64,000 nucleotides of DNA from assembly GCF_029227915.1 (NCBI RefSeq), contig NC_079888.1, positions 13,437,001-13,501,000 on the forward strand. The letters run 5' to 3'. Below are positions 13,140 through 26,000 of the stretch, in pieces (positions within the stretch are counted from its first letter, which is position 1; each line of letters begins with the position of its first letter). The stretch is from Hydractinia symbiolongicarpus (taxonomy: Eukaryota; Cnidaria; Hydrozoa; Anthoathecata; Hydractiniidae). The translations under genes and the position numbers were made by a program. The notes beneath the pieces are model-generated. The model made no database searches. It was given only the letters and a program-made list of their open reading frames with translations, and was not told the origin of the DNA.

Positions 13140-13750
13140 TGAACTCTTACTGTGAGTCTTAACTTTGTAAGTGGTGAAATTATGTGCCCTGCAAATTTAT
13201 ACAACCCAAATCAACATCCTTGAATTGGGTTGTATAAGTTAATTACCAACTTGTTTAATTCTTTTTTAGAGAAAAATAATAATAAAATTTGAAAATATTA
13301 TATAGATGACTTGCTATAAGCTTTATTTACATTTTTTTCGGTAGGAAAATACTTTTTTTAACCAATTAGATCTTCTAAAAAGAATTATTAGCCAATTGAA
13401 TTGCTTTATTTTGCCTGCCAAAAAAAAAAAAAAAGTTTATCAAGATAGCAATTCATCTATATATCCATTGTAAAAGGACCCCTAACATCGTCGATCCCGT
13501 ATCCTGCAAGTTGTGTACAATTTGCAATATTTGTCGCAATAGAAAAATTCTTTAACATTATGAAAGTCGCAATCTATCGTGGGGTCGACTTTTGTGATCC
13601 ACATCGCGACCGTCATGATATATTTTTTAAACATTATAATGATCACTTAATTAATGTCATGAGAGAATAACGCCATTAAATATAAATAATTCTCTTTTTG
13701 TTTGTTTTTAATCAAAGATATTTTCGTCGTCGTAAGCTTCTTTCTTGTTT
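13140..13750. other. Intergenic, no gene seen
   Basis: AT-rich DNA between the (AT)n tract and the fold-back element. Apart from an A15 run near 13420 and a pyrimidine/purine-skewed stretch, I see nothing to annotate. Confidence 0.4.
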
Positions 13751-14370
13751 AGACAACTCCAACTTAATTAGCTGTTCTACGGGCCTGACCTACCCTAATT
13801 TTCACAAAAACAAAAAAATAATAATATTAAGCAAAAAAGTTTTAAAGAAAAACAAACTAAAACAAACAAGCTCGTGAAGAAAAGATTTTTATTGCAGTAA
13901 CACCCTTCTTCCATTAAAAAATATTAAAATAACTTTTCTTTTTTTATTTTAAGTCAGAGAATCGTAACTTGCTGTATAAATCTCCAAACAGCTTAACTTT
14001 CAAAACAACACAAGTATTTTTTGTATAACTTTTGAAACAGCACAAAAATAATTTTTGCTGTACAGTTTTCAAAACAACACAAGAAAAACTCTTGCTGCAT
14101 AACTTTCGAAAATAAGTTTTTGAGCATGTATATAAGTATTTTTATTTTTTTTACCTTGAGTACTAGTTACATTTTTTCAGTAAGACAAACTTTTCTTCAC
14201 AACTAAAAATATAAACAGCATGCGTTATGCAAAAATACATAGAAAAATATGCTTGTCGTAACACCCTTCTCCATTGTCATTTTTTTAATATATTTGTTGT
14301 TGTTGTTGTTGTTCCGACAATACATGCAAAGGAATTTTTGAATGTAAATAAAACAAAGACACAAAATTAC

Positions 14371-14750
14371 CGTAATGCTTCGAATAAACGGCCAGGGCGT
14401 TTATTAAATTTTTATGACATTTTGGGGGGCTTCTATTTGAGGGGGGCGTTTATTAAATTTTTTACACTTATTCTCTTTTGCAGTTTTTACCTATAATAAA
14501 TATCTTTACAACAGAAAATAAAAGATATTCACATGTTTTAGAGAATGAACTTCAAAAGCGAAAAGCTAAATTTTCAACCTTAAATCTAAGATTTAGGAAA
14601 GTATACTTTTACTATCGCCTCGCATAAACGCCCCTTTTGAGGGGAGGGGTCTATTCGAGGGGGGGGGTCGTTTATTTAAAAAATGACTGAAAAGGAGGAC
14701 CGTCTATTCGAAGGGGGTGTTTAATAGAAGGCGTTTATTTGAAGCATTAC
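14371..14750. mobile_element. MITE of the 'CGTAATGCTTC...AAACGCC' type
   Basis: Terminal inverted repeats are CGTAATGCTTCGAATAAACG at the left and, inverted, GTAATGCTTCAAATAAACGC at the right. The interior contains repeated CGTTTATT / GGGGGGCGTTTAT / GGGGAGGGGTCTATTCGAGG phrases. It is about 380 bp with no coding capacity. A related-looking family with CCGTAAT ends occurs at 63.15-63.5 kb. Confidence 0.75.
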
Positions 14751-15047
14751 ATATGCACATCTATTGTTTAATATTTTTAATGTTTTTCAGGATCCATCAC
14801 TACAATCATGATTAATGGTGACAATCACGATAGCATCTTTATTTTTTTATACATTGCGACTATCGCGAAGTTCTTCGTTAACATTTTTTAACGCAATTGT
14901 CACGATTGGATCACAGGTTGTTCGTGTCGCGCATGATAGGTGCTCACGATGTTAGGTGTCCTGATTCCAGTACTTTGCCACAGTTGCACAACAGTAGCCA
15001 TTACGATTTTATTGAAAACATGAACAACAGAGAAACGCATATAGCTA

Positions 15048-16568
15048 CAGTACAGTCCAGATGTAAGCGTACGCGTACGCTCAAGTTTCACACCTTTTTC
15101 TCGGAGGCGGTAGTTGTTTGTCTTTTGTTCTTATTAATTATCTTGCGAGTCTTGTAAGTCATTAACTTGCGCGTAATAAACAAAAGATTATCGAAGAAAA
15201 AATAGCTTATTATAACTATGCGTAACTATTGTTAAATAGTGTTAACATAACTATTCCCAATAGCATAATTGCAAATGTTATCAACTCTATCAATGTGACA
15301 CGAAGAGCCATTGTTTAATATTTTTATTAAACAAATGTTTTGCGTGGAAACTAAATAAACTAGCAAGAAGGCATTGTTGGTTGCGCGGGTTAAATAAAGC
15401 TTTTAAGAGATAAAAATTATTATATTTTAACAAAGATTGAAACTTTAATTTTAATAGAAATGTTTTTTTAGATTGCATTTTAAAAATTTAAAAACGAAAA
15501 ACGGCGATAGAAATGTTTTTTTAGATCGCATTTTAAAAGTTTAAAAAACGGAAAACGGCGATAGAAATGTTTTTTTAAAAGTTTAAAAAACGGAAAACGG
15601 CGATAGAAATGTTTTTTTAGATCGCATTTTAAAATTTTAAAAACGAAAAACGGCGATAGAAATGTTTTTTTAGATCGCATTCTAAAAGTTAAAAACGAAA
15701 AACGGCGTTAGAAAAGATTCGTTATATCACATTTTAAAAGTTTAATAACGAAGAGCGGCGATAGAAATGATTTTTTAGAAAGTTAAAGAACGAAGAACGG
15801 CGATAGGAAAGCTTCGTTAGATAGTGTTTTAAGTATTTAAAATGTTATCAACTCTATCAATGTGACATGGCGATCCATTGTTTGATAGTTTTATAAAATA
15901 AAAGATTTGCGCGAAAACTAAATAGACAGCGAGATGCATTGTTTAAATCTTTTAAGAGATGAGCTGTTGCGCTGAAAAAAAACAAAGACATTGTTTTTAA
16001 CAATAAAATGTAGGTGATACTATAAAACGTCAAAAGTTATATTTTTAGATTTTTTCTTTCTTCGGTATTAAAATTTTAATTTGTTTTTGAAATCTTATCG
16101 CGAAGGGAAAAGTCCCGAACGTAGGGTTTTCCCGTTTGCGTTGCTAAACGTTGCTTTTTATAAAAAGAACTTTTAAAAGTTTCGCATGTTAAAAAATATA
16201 TTTCGACGATAAAGAAATATTACTAAAAGTTTTAAAAGTAGCATTATTTTTTTTTTAAATATTTAGATCAATGCATTTCTTGTTTTTTAAAAGAGCTTGT
16301 GTTTTTTAAATATATCAGATTAAAATCGCGTTACTATAATTAGTTTCGTTTTGTTAAAAAAAAAAAAATTCAATGGCCTTCGCGTTTAATTTATTCTGGC
16401 GCAGAGTATTGTTTTTAAACAATGTTTCTTGCTATGCTTTTGTTTTTAACACGAAGCAATTATTTTCGCGCAAATTGAAAGGAACTCGCTATCCTATTGT
16501 TTTTTTTAATGAAAGCAATTATTTTTGCAAGTTGAGCGTACGCGTACGCTTACATTTGGACTGTACTG
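15048..16568. mobile_element. Tc1/mariner-type nonautonomous element with TA duplication
   Basis: The ends are near-perfect inverted repeats of about 37 bp (15048-15084 and 16532-16568), beginning CAGTACAGTCC and ending in the self-complementary AAGCGTACGCGTACGC, each flanked outside by TA (15046-15047, 16569-16570). CAGT ends and TA duplication are typical of the Tc1/mariner superfamily. The 1.52-kb interior holds a tandem array (15277-15970) and no transposase. It sits inside the fold-back structure. Confidence 0.85.
15277..15970. repeat. Tandem array flanked by a direct duplication
   Basis: Between 15440 and 15840 a unit of about 35-65 bp containing AACGGCGATAGAAATG and TAGATCGCATTTTAAAAG is repeated at least eight times with length variation. 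The array is bracketed by two copies of a segment of about 130 bp starting GTTATCAACTCTATCAATGTG (15277 and 15844). All of it lies within the Tc1-type element. Confidence 0.85.
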
Positions 16569-16739
16569 TATATATTTAGGAGACTCTAATTTAATTAGTT
16601 GTTCTATGGGCGAAGTCGATAGTAGCTTACGGTCAGTCAGTCGGCGAAATAAAAATAATTTTATCGAGAATGTATAGCCGAAACAACAAATAAAAAATAA
16701 CAGCAATTATGCAGTTTGTCTGATCAACTATTCTTGCGG

Positions 16740-16945
16740 CCATTAATAAAGAGTTTTGGCATTGTTTTACAGCTGGATGCCCTTCCTAGCGCCAACCGTT
16801 CACAGACCGGACTGGGTGTTTTTTAAAGTGACACCATTACTATGTGGCATTTCATGGGACTTCCACAATCCCCCCTTTAAACTAAGGTATGGTGGAGTAT
16901 GGTGGTTAAAGAGACCCTTCACCAATTATAATTTGTCTCACTAAA
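16740..16945 (+). repeat. Possible repeat fragment with AGCTGGATGCCCTTCCTAGC
   Basis: The phrase CTGGATGCCCTTCCTAGCGCCAACC-like sequence resembles a fragment I associate with dispersed repeats in several animal genomes. This is recollection, not a search. No RNA polymerase III A/B boxes could be identified, so SINE status is unsupported. Confidence 0.35.
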
Positions 16946-17100
16946 AATTATGTATCTAGTTCTCAAGGTGAAAAGGTAAAAATACTTGCATGCTCAAAAA
17001 CCTGTTTTTAAAAGTTATGCAGCAAGAATTATTCTTGTGCTGTTTTGAAAGTTGTACAGAATATACTAGTATTGTTTTGAAAGTTTTACAGCAGGTTATA

Positions 17101-17333
17101 CAGTACTGTGAAAAGGTTTGTTAACATTGTGGTTCGTGTTTATTTCATGTTATAAAAATCGTGGAGCTCGCGAAAATAATCGTGGGACACACGATCCTTC
17201 GTGGAGATAATAATATTAGCGTGGTGGCCACGATTGAATGTTTGTTACACATAAAGACCACGATTTTATCGTGGTTCGTGTGCACCATGCTCGTTACACG
17301 AACACGATGTTAACAAACCTTTTAACAGTACTG
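17101..17333. mobile_element. Short TA-flanked MITE (233 bp)
   Basis: Inverted ends of about 38 bp, CAGTACTG then AAAAGGTTTGTTAACAT, are flanked by TA at 17099-17100 and 17334-17335. The interior is rich in CACGAT/ATCGTG words. It interrupts the right arm of the fold-back structure, so it is younger than that structure. Confidence 0.85.
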
Positions 17334-18137
17334 TACTTGCGCTATTTCGAAACTTATACAGCAAGTTATTCTTCTCCTACTTAAAATAATAAAACAAACA
17401 ATTTTAGTGTTCTTTTAATGTCTTTTGCGCAGTTTCATAGGAAAATCTAAATTTAGGTGCAAATTCTTTTTCGGACTATGGTTGTTTAGTTGCGAATATT
17501 TAAAGTCTTTCGCAGCGATTAAATCTTTTTTTTTAGGGTGTTACGACAAGCCTATTCTATCTTGTTTTAAGTATTTTTCCTAAGTGGTATTGACTGTATA
17601 ACAGTTTAGCTAGCGTAATTTTAAACATATATATTAATTATAACGAAGGAGGGTGTTACGATGATAATCTGTCTTGTTTTTCGCTTGTATTATAACTATT
17701 TTAGCGAAAGTAGCTAGATTTTGTTAAAAATCACATAAAAATTTAAAAACCATGAACAAAGAATCAACTTCCAGTGGCCTTAACAACAGTAGTCCTAAGT
17801 AAAGTAACATTGATTCACCTTGTTGACATTCAACCAACAAAAAAAAACATCATTGATTATGTTATGCTCATTATAATTTCACGAGATGGAATGAGAATTT
17901 TTTTTTCTTTTTTTTTTTTCTTTAAAACTTTTTTGCTTGATATTATTTTTTTGTTTTCGTGAAAATTAGGGTAAGTTGGGCCCGTAGAACAACTAATTAA
18001 ATTGGAGTCGCATTATAACCTAACATATATAAGATGAATTGTACTTGTTTCTTCTCTTGGTTGCCCTTAGAAAACATACTTATTCTCTACCCATATTGTG
18101 TTACATATCAGCATTGGGGCAATTACATAACTGTAAA

Positions 18138-19877
18138 AGCTTGTAGTTGGAACATGCACAAGGTCCTTACAATTCTAGTAACAAAACCTAAAATTGCAGT
18201 AACAATACTGCATACTCATTAACATTAAAATATCAACCGCACAACATTTAAAGGTTTTTTTTTGATGACGTCATCAACCTGTCCATTCCGAAACAGATTC
18301 GGGGACCCAGGTTTGGGAAAATTACCCAAATTGGTCCTAGGTGGTCCCTAGTTACTCATGCGGTGAAAAATCATTGACGTCACCACCTTGTTTCCAAGTT
18401 ATTTGCCCTCAAAATTTTAGGTGCACTGTAATGGCTTCATTAATTTAATATAGGATATTGACGTTAAAGTAGTGTTATTGACGTCGCGCCGTAACGTCAG
18501 AAAATTTAACATATTAGACCTGCCTTTTTCGGCGACATCAAAGAAAAATAAAGATATCAACTTTGCCTGTCACAGAGACACGGAACTGGCGTATTATTAT
18601 ATAGATAATCTTTGTAATGCAATCATCTACAGTGAAGCGTCACTTTTTGCTGATGATACTAGCATTTTATATTCTGATTTATCTGTCAGAAGAATCCAAA
18701 AACTTGTTAATATTGACCTTAAATCTTTTTTTTAAGTGGTTATGTGCTGATAGGATTTCCTTGAATATTGCTAAAAATGAGATTCTTCTGTTCAGAACCT
18801 GAAAAATATTACCTGAATTTTTTCCTAGAGTGAAACTGAATTGTAAGTGTATATAGTATTGTATATAGTGACTGTTAATTATCTTGGAGTTATTCTTGAG
18901 CGTTTTTTGAATTGGAACAAATATATTGATTAGATTTGTTTAAAGCTTAGAAATGCAACTGGTAATATTGCTAAACTACGGCACTTTTTTACTAGTAAAG
19001 CCTTATTTATTATATGTCTTTTTTCTGCACTATTTTTTTTCACATTTAAACTATGCTTGTCAAGTTTGGGGTCAAAATTTAATTGCTTGAGCTGTGTATA
19101 ATAATATTAAAGCCAGTATAATAATATTAAAAATCAGCTGTTATGGAAATTTATGCTTTTGCACTTTTGTTTGCCTTAGGTGAATGGGTCTTATGTACAC
19201 ACATAAGGCACACCATGTGTTTTACATCGTAGTCTTTGTCATATATATATTGAAGGCGAGTGATGAGCCATGCCCCTAAGCTTTAATTTATGAAGGCAAG
19301 GCGTGTGATTTACAGCACGTCTAAATTATCAAGGTGTGCGATCTCAAAGGAGATAATGCGGCTGAAAATAAATTGTTCATCTTCTTTTACAGGCAGTGTA
19401 AATAACTGGGAGGGCACAACAAGGCCGTAAAATTCACTTTTGTTTTACTTGTGGCTTAACCATGCATTGAATTAAAATGGGAAATTCCCTTGCCCTGTTC
19501 AAAATTAACGGAAAATACCAAACAAAAAAATCAAGAAAAGTTTTTTAAAAGTTAGGGTTAAAAGTTAATTTTTTCATAAAAATGATACACTTTCTTCACA
19601 GCCCTTAAAATTAGATTTACGTCGTCAATATTTTTATTTAGTAAAATTCTTAAGCTAGCAATAATCTAATAAAACATTTCTATTGTCATTCTTCTTTTAT
19701 AAAATTTTAAAGCTCGATCTAAAACAGCATTTTTATGTTCCGTATCGGCATCAGACAATAATATAAGTCTAAAAGCTTGTAGTTGGAACGTGGGCGGGGT
19801 CCTTACAATTCTAGTAACAAAACCTAACATTACAGTAACAAAACCTAACATTACAGTATCAATACTGCATATTTATT
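18138..19877. repeat. Pair of direct repeats bracketing a LINE fragment
   Basis: Sequence from AAAGCTTGTAGTTGGAAC through TCCTTACAATTCTAGTAAC and AATACTGCAT at 18136-18220 recurs at 19769-19870. In the second copy the CAAAACCTAACATTACAGTA unit is itself duplicated. The intervening 1.5 kb holds the decayed LINE, so the pair could be flanks of one older element. Confidence 0.7.
18560..19080 (+). pseudogene. Decayed LINE reverse-transcriptase fragment
   Basis: Across frameshifts and stops the plus strand reads NLCNAIIYSEASLFADDTSI (RT catalytic motif, here FADD), then a segment resembling KWLCADRISLNIAKNEILLF (normally NxxKTExxLF), a remnant of YLGVILE with FLNWNKYI, and SHLNYACQVWG. These follow the RT and post-RT order of CR1-like LINEs but differ from the 6.8-kb copy. 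The fragment is 5' truncated and nonfunctional. Confidence 0.85.
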
Positions 19878-19879
19878 AC

Positions 19880-21100
19880 TATTGAAAAATTCAGTTATTG
19901 TCGACTGTTTGGCAGTAGCTTTCTTCAACATAAAGTGTTGTTTAAATTGACACTCTACATTTGCGATAGTAATAAGTTCTTTAGTGTAGCCAATTCACAT
20001 AGCAAACTGTTTGAGGCCATTCACCATGAATAAGTGGACCACTCACTGCAAGGAGTTTAGCAGTGGACCACTCCCACGTCAAATTTATTAATTTCTTCCA
20101 AGCGCTATTTTTACTGTTATTACGCTTTGGCTAAGCAGGTTAATTTTTTTGATAACTTTTAAGTATTTCATCTTTATATTTTAATATGGTTTGTATTTGG
20201 GTTTTTTCAACTTCCACCTTGTTTACTAATTCATGGGTTCCCAAAACCAAAGTCTTTGAAGTTTATAACATCAATTTTTTCATGAAAGTCAGTGTTTTTT
20301 GGGTTTTTTTATTCACTTATTTTTATAACCCAAACTCTCAGAAATTTAAACATTTGAAGTTGAAAAAAGTCAAAAATAATGATTGGTTTAAGATTCAGTG
20401 AAACTAAAAAGGTTGGTTTAACAAACAATGCAGAAAAGAAGTTAATTAACACTGGTGCATGTCATTTGCTGATTTGGCATAATGCCTCAATCATTCAAGA
20501 AGTTATAAATCAATAAGAAAAACTGAAGTACTTTCTAACATTAAATCTCAAAATTCTAAAAAAAAACATTTTAACTTTATTATTTTGGTCAACTCGTGGT
20601 AGCATATTAGCTAAACATGTAAATATTATTATACAATTAAATATAGCGCACAATGCAAGATAAAATTTTGATAAAAACTTTTATTTTTAATGAGATCCGC
20701 TTATCAGAATGTATTCATGTAGCATGTAAGTAGCAAGTGAGTGGATTTTATTACACATTGTGCAAAATAATGAAGTTCCTAACTATATGCAATTACCACG
20801 AAAACAAAAACAACATACTTCAGCATTGTGCAATCTTATTTTAGTTGTTGTTATATACAGGTTGTGATTTAACTTGGGAGCCAAAGTTTATGGCTGTTGG
20901 ATGTGTTAGGGAGGTGTTCGTTAGAAGCAGGTTCAACCATACTACTAGAATTGGAGGGATGCACTTCGAAGTAGCTGTTATAAGCAGGTTGTTGTTATAG
21001 AGAGATGGCTGTTAATACAGGCTTAACTTAAAAATTCAGAAAAACCATTTTTTTCGAGATTTTTATCCTCCCTTATAGATTTGAATTTTAATATTTTGCC
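19880..21100. other. Intergenic repeats, no gene seen
   Basis: Mostly AT-rich with no exon. A segment at about 20850-21035 has recurring phrases (TATACAGGTTG, GTTAGAAGCAGGTTCAACC, TTATAAGCAGGTTG, TAATACAGGCTTAAC) that look like an old internally repetitive MITE, but ends could not be fixed. Confidence 0.4.
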
Positions 21101-21107
21101 AACTTAA

Positions 21108-22171
21108 GGTTACTGTAAAGGAAAAAACTCACTTGATGAGTAGTCTCAGAAAAACCCTTACAATTTATCAATACTTTTACATTTTTTTTTAATTTTTTTT
21201 TTTGTTTCTGAATGTTTGATGAAAGACTTTTTTGATGGTGTTATTTTCGTGAGATGTTAATTTTCCAAAAAGAAAATATAATGAATTAAACACACACCAT
21301 TTTTTTTCACCGTACGTTTTTAAATGGCTTTTTTTTCCGAACGTGTGGTCGCAGACGTCTCGTTTTTACACTATTACATCCAGCATAAATTAAATTCAAA
21401 AAGGTTCCCGTTTTTTTTTTTTTTTTTGTAACAACGTCGTTATGAAATTTTTTGTAATTATATATAATCATTCAAAAAAATGCATATTTTTTTCTTTCTG
21501 TCGTCATAATTCGCTAATCAGTAATTTATACAAAAAAATCCGGGAACTTTTTGTGCATAATTTATTCAGCTTTCCTTTACCGAAAATTTCAATGAGCCAA
21601 TAGGAAGCTTTCGGAAAAAGAGACCACAAACGTAAAGGCATGTATGCGAAAATTTACTAACGAGATATTTGTTTTTAAAGATTTTCGTGGTGTTTTGAAA
21701 ATGTGTGAACTGAGTATGTAGAAAGATGATGAAAGTGTGAACTTTTTCTTTATGCTGAATATGCGTGCACGCGTTCAGAATTATTAACAGACAGAAGTCA
21801 GGGTTACAAGAGAAAGCTTATATGCATACTCCTTAACTTTGATTTTTTTTAATGATTTTTATATGACAACATTTATATATATATCGATGGTGAAAGTAAA
21901 CTATCTAAAAATATTATTATGCATATATTTATACGGTAGTTTTATATCATGTATAATGTTTACAAAAAATATGCGTAACTCATTTTGCACATATTTTCTT
22001 GAAGGTGTGAAGGATATAACACCTCTGAAAAGGCTCTTTCCAGAAAAAAGGGATGTTCCAAATATTTTCATGGAATATAAAATATGTCATTCGAAAGAGA
22101 ATTTTTTTTTCTATATGTCATAAATCTTTTGCAAAAAACCTAAAAAAAAATTTGTTTCCTTTACAGTAACC
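21108..22171. mobile_element. TTAA-flanked DNA transposon, nonautonomous (1.06 kb)
   Basis: Inverted ends GGTTACTGTAAAGGAAA (21108 onward and, inverted, ending 22171) are flanked by TTAA on both sides (21104-21107 and 22172-22175). TTAA duplication is typical of piggyBac and Kolobok elements. The interior contains secondary inverted pairs (21398/21540 around AGGTTCCCG / CGGGAACTTTTT; 21335/21610). A 94-codon open frame at 21839-22123 has no recognised similarity. Confidence 0.8.
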
Positions 22172-23089
22172 TTAAATACTTTAACTTTGAAAGAGATTAG
22201 ATCCCAGCCTTGGTAGTTTATAAGTTATAAAATAAACAGTTAAACTTTAGTTAAAAAATTATCCCACAGGGCTGATATTTTAAGGCATTTTGATAATCTG
22301 TCGTTACTGAAACACGGAACAAGCGGAACAACCCAAGAACAAGCGGAACAACCCCGGAACAACCCAAGAACAAGCGGAACAACCCAAGAACAAACGGAAC
22401 AATGCGAGAACAAGCAGGGGACAGACAGAACAACCTAATAACAGCCAGGAAGTGAAGTGAGTTTCGCAAAATGGTATTTTTTGAACACAGTAGAATTTTT
22501 TTCGCCACTTGGTACAAGGTTATAGAACATCACACCTAGTATAAATTCAACGGAGCTTTATCCTTCCTACTCTTTTAAAATGTACTTATTTTCGCAAATG
22601 TTGCTTCGAGAGTATTGTTTGGTTTATAGTCTTCTGACAAAAAACGCTGAGTATGCAAGTGCGTAGAACGTGAGAATTAAAAAAAGGAGAAGATAGGAGA
22701 TGCGAACAACTGGAGAAATATATATCTGCAAACAACTATGTACATCTTTGAGTAGTATGAAAACATCTATGTAAAAACTATTCCTAGAGGAGACATGTAA
22801 GAACTGGAACTGTTTTTTACTGTTATTGTCTTTAGATACTGCAATCACATTGAGACAGAAAAACAATGCAAGAGGTATAAAAGTAAAGAACAGACCTTCA
22901 AAATTTCATAGAATCATGAAATTAATCATTAGTATGAACAAACCAAAAAACATGTGATAAAAAAAACGCATATCACAACATGAAAAAATAATACGAACAA
23001 TATGAAAAGTAACTAATATAATACGAACAATATAAAAAGAAACTGAAAAAAGGAACAAAAGAATGTGTTACAAAAATTTACTTCAATAA

Positions 23090-26000
23090 ACAGCCAGTGT
23101 CAATGAACTTTTTCTCTGACCCTGATGGTAAATGCTGCAATGTTACACGCAACACAGTTATCATACTGAACTTAAAGTTTTGCTTGAATTCCACAAGACA
23201 TGAGCGAAGATAATGAATGTATACATTTCCATGATAACTCACTTGTTTGCCTTGTTTATTGGTATAGTCCCTATCACCTTCTGTTTTAACAAGAACACAA
23301 TCCAACTTGTGAACAATCTTCGACAACTGTGACATTGCTTAACAGATAAAGGACAGTTTTTCTTATCATTTCTATGTACAAGTTGAAACACTTTATCAAC
23401 AAAACGGTCTGGATTTAATGGATCAAAATCTACATTGGATGACTTTGATGACAAAGGCAAGACTGTCTAGGTTGTAGATTTAGTATCCTTTTGTCTGGCT
23501 AATTTCAATGGTGACACTTGTTCACAGACAGCAGAAATTCTATTCATGAACAATGTAGGTTCAGGATTTTCAACTCTTCGAGATTCTCTTGGGGCTTTCT
23601 TCAGGCCGGCTACAGATGGCTTTTTATAAAGTTGAGCTGATTTTGGAATAAACTTCATAAAGACATCCACATGCTGTTGTCTTCTAAACAGACTCCATTG
23701 ATTCCATTTAACATGTTCGACAAAGAATTGCTCGTAGCCAACAGCAAGACAGTATCTACCAACTCCTCTTAGTGCCCTGACTGCTTCTGTGTAGAACTGG
23801 GCTACCCACTCTGACAAAGCTTTATTTACTGATGTTATATTCGATGATGTTAATTCATCTGCTAGAAATTTTTTCTGTAGGTGGTGAGCACTCTCCAGAC
23901 CATTCAAATAAAATCTACCAGAAATATTCAGACATGACCTTGCATCAAGTACCAGATTTTGTTTGATATTCAGCAATCGATGTTTCAAAAATCAAGAATG
24001 AAAACCAGGAACCAGATTTTCCTAAACAGATTCAATACTGATTACTTGTGCATCAAAATCATCCCTATCTTCGGCATCTGCTAAGCCCAACTGCTCCACT
24101 AATCCAACGTTTGTACCATAAATATCCGCCATATCCGTTTATTCGCACCAATGTTTTGTAACTGTCAGATATCAGCTTTTTGCAAATGTTCTGTACAATA
24201 CAATCTCTTTGCATTCACAAATACATCGGCTAAACCAGAACCCACAGCCTCTTCTAAATCATGGCCAACCTTTCTTATTTGAATTGTTAATGGACATTTG
24301 TTGACAATTTCCAATGCTAAACGCCTAAAAATATACGAAATTCAATTTTTTATCTCTGAAAAAAAAACGATTGAAGTAAAGGCTCTGCTAATACTACGCT
24401 TTTTCGAGATCACTTCAAGACTGTTACACTCCATATACTTTGAAAATACTTATATACCTATAAACCTCCCTGGTTTTCTTAAAATGCCACATATATGGAC
24501 CAGGGAATGCGGGGTGCTCTCCTTTGTTATTCACAAAAGCTTCATTTTAAAAAGAACTGTCAGTCAACCACAACCCATCACATAATTCGAATGTTGTATC
24601 CACAACTAAAATACTGTTTCCATTGACACAAAATCTGATTAAATTTTGTAACATTTGCTCAGTTGAATTGAAGGATATGTAATGATCTGGTAACATTATC
24701 AGGTTTCGCATGTTTGTTGTTTTCTCTTTCATTTGTTTGATTAACATTTCACATTCGGATTTAATAACAGGTGGATCAACTTTATTTTGTTGACTAAATT
24801 GAGCTTTGATATTGTGAATATATTTCGGATCTCGTGGTTCTTCGCTAGGTACCTAAAAAAAAAAAGAAAACTGTATTGAATATAAACTTATAATTAAATT
24901 TTAAGAGTGTAATAAAAACAAACACAATTCATTTGTTAGAAATGGTACTGACTGTATTGAATATATGTTTAAAAAAATCACTTTCTTTAACTGAAAATAT
25001 GCAGAAAAATATGCAGAAAAAAATAATACATACTTTTGCTTCAATAACCAAGTTGCGATAAACTTTAGCACTACTGTCACCATTCTCAATTTTACTAAGA
25101 GCTTTTTTCTTTAATTCAGGGTTCTGTTTATAGTAAACACCAGCGTGAGGTTTTGTTGCATTAACATGACGAGGTAAAATGAAATCATTTTTGTCATGTT
25201 CTTTATTGTCCATCCAACGATATGTCAACAAATAGTATTGCAAGGGTTTGCTTGAATCAGCTTTTCTCAGTGATGCAATAGTTTGCATGAACTTTGAATT
25301 GTTTTTACTTTGCCTGTAAATACTGGTTAGTTCATAGACATAACATGATTGAACAGTACGTTTCATATATTTTGCGCCACGCCTATCATTAACAAAATAA
25401 ACACCATTTTCTGAACGAGCTGTTGCACATGACATGATAGTACCATTTTCATATTCCACGTAATAAAATCTTTTAGGGCATCCCTTATGGAGGTAAGCAC
25501 CATTATCATCGGCCCTGGCATTTTAAATAGAAACTAACTCTGAGACTCCACACCTATCATTAACAAAATAAACACCATTTTCTGAACGAGCCGTTGCACA
25601 TGACATGATAGTACCATTTTCATATTCCACGTAATAAAATCTTTTAGGGCATCCCTTATGGAGGTAAGCACCATTATCATCGGCCCTGGCATTTTCAATA
25701 GAAACTAACTCTGAGTTCAATGTGCAGACAAAGTTTTTTCTTATTCCTGAAGGTTTATGTTTCTGTTCAAAGTCTGACGGATTGTTCAATAAAATATTTA
25801 TAACAACTTTAGCTTTATCCATCTGCTCAACATGCCTATCATCGTTTTTCACAGTCTCATCTGACAGCTGCTCAATATTCTTATCATCTTTTTTAACAGC
25901 TTCATCTGGCAGCTGCACTTTATTCCAGTCATCGCTTTTACCAGTCTCATCCGACAATTCTTGTGTTGGTGCATATGTTTGATAAGCAGTGGAAGAATCG

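Larger units (their letters stand above)
13753..18012. mobile_element. Large fold-back (long inverted repeat) structure with nested insertions
   Basis: Outer arms are inverted copies. Left 13755-13880 (AACTCCAACTTAATTAGC, CTACGGGCC, TACCCTAATTTTCAC, AAGCAAAAAAGTTTTAAAG) matches the reverse complement of 17890-18010. Left 13960-14190 (CTTGCTGCATAACTTTC, AAGTTTTTGAGCATG, TACCTTGAG) matches the reverse complement of 16950-17095. A GTAACACCCTTC motif recurs in both arms (13890 and 14255; inverted at 17540 and 17655). A third copy of the outermost segment lies at 16580-16610 in direct orientation with the left arm. No transposase remains. It could be a fold-back/Tc1-like nonautonomous element or a locally rearranged transposon cluster. 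Confidence 0.75.

Noticed and set aside
19666-19851. 61-codon minus-strand frame with a plausible ending (DADTEHKNAVLDRALKFYKRR)
   Set aside because: Half of it is the 19.77-kb repeat copy and no adjoining exon was found.
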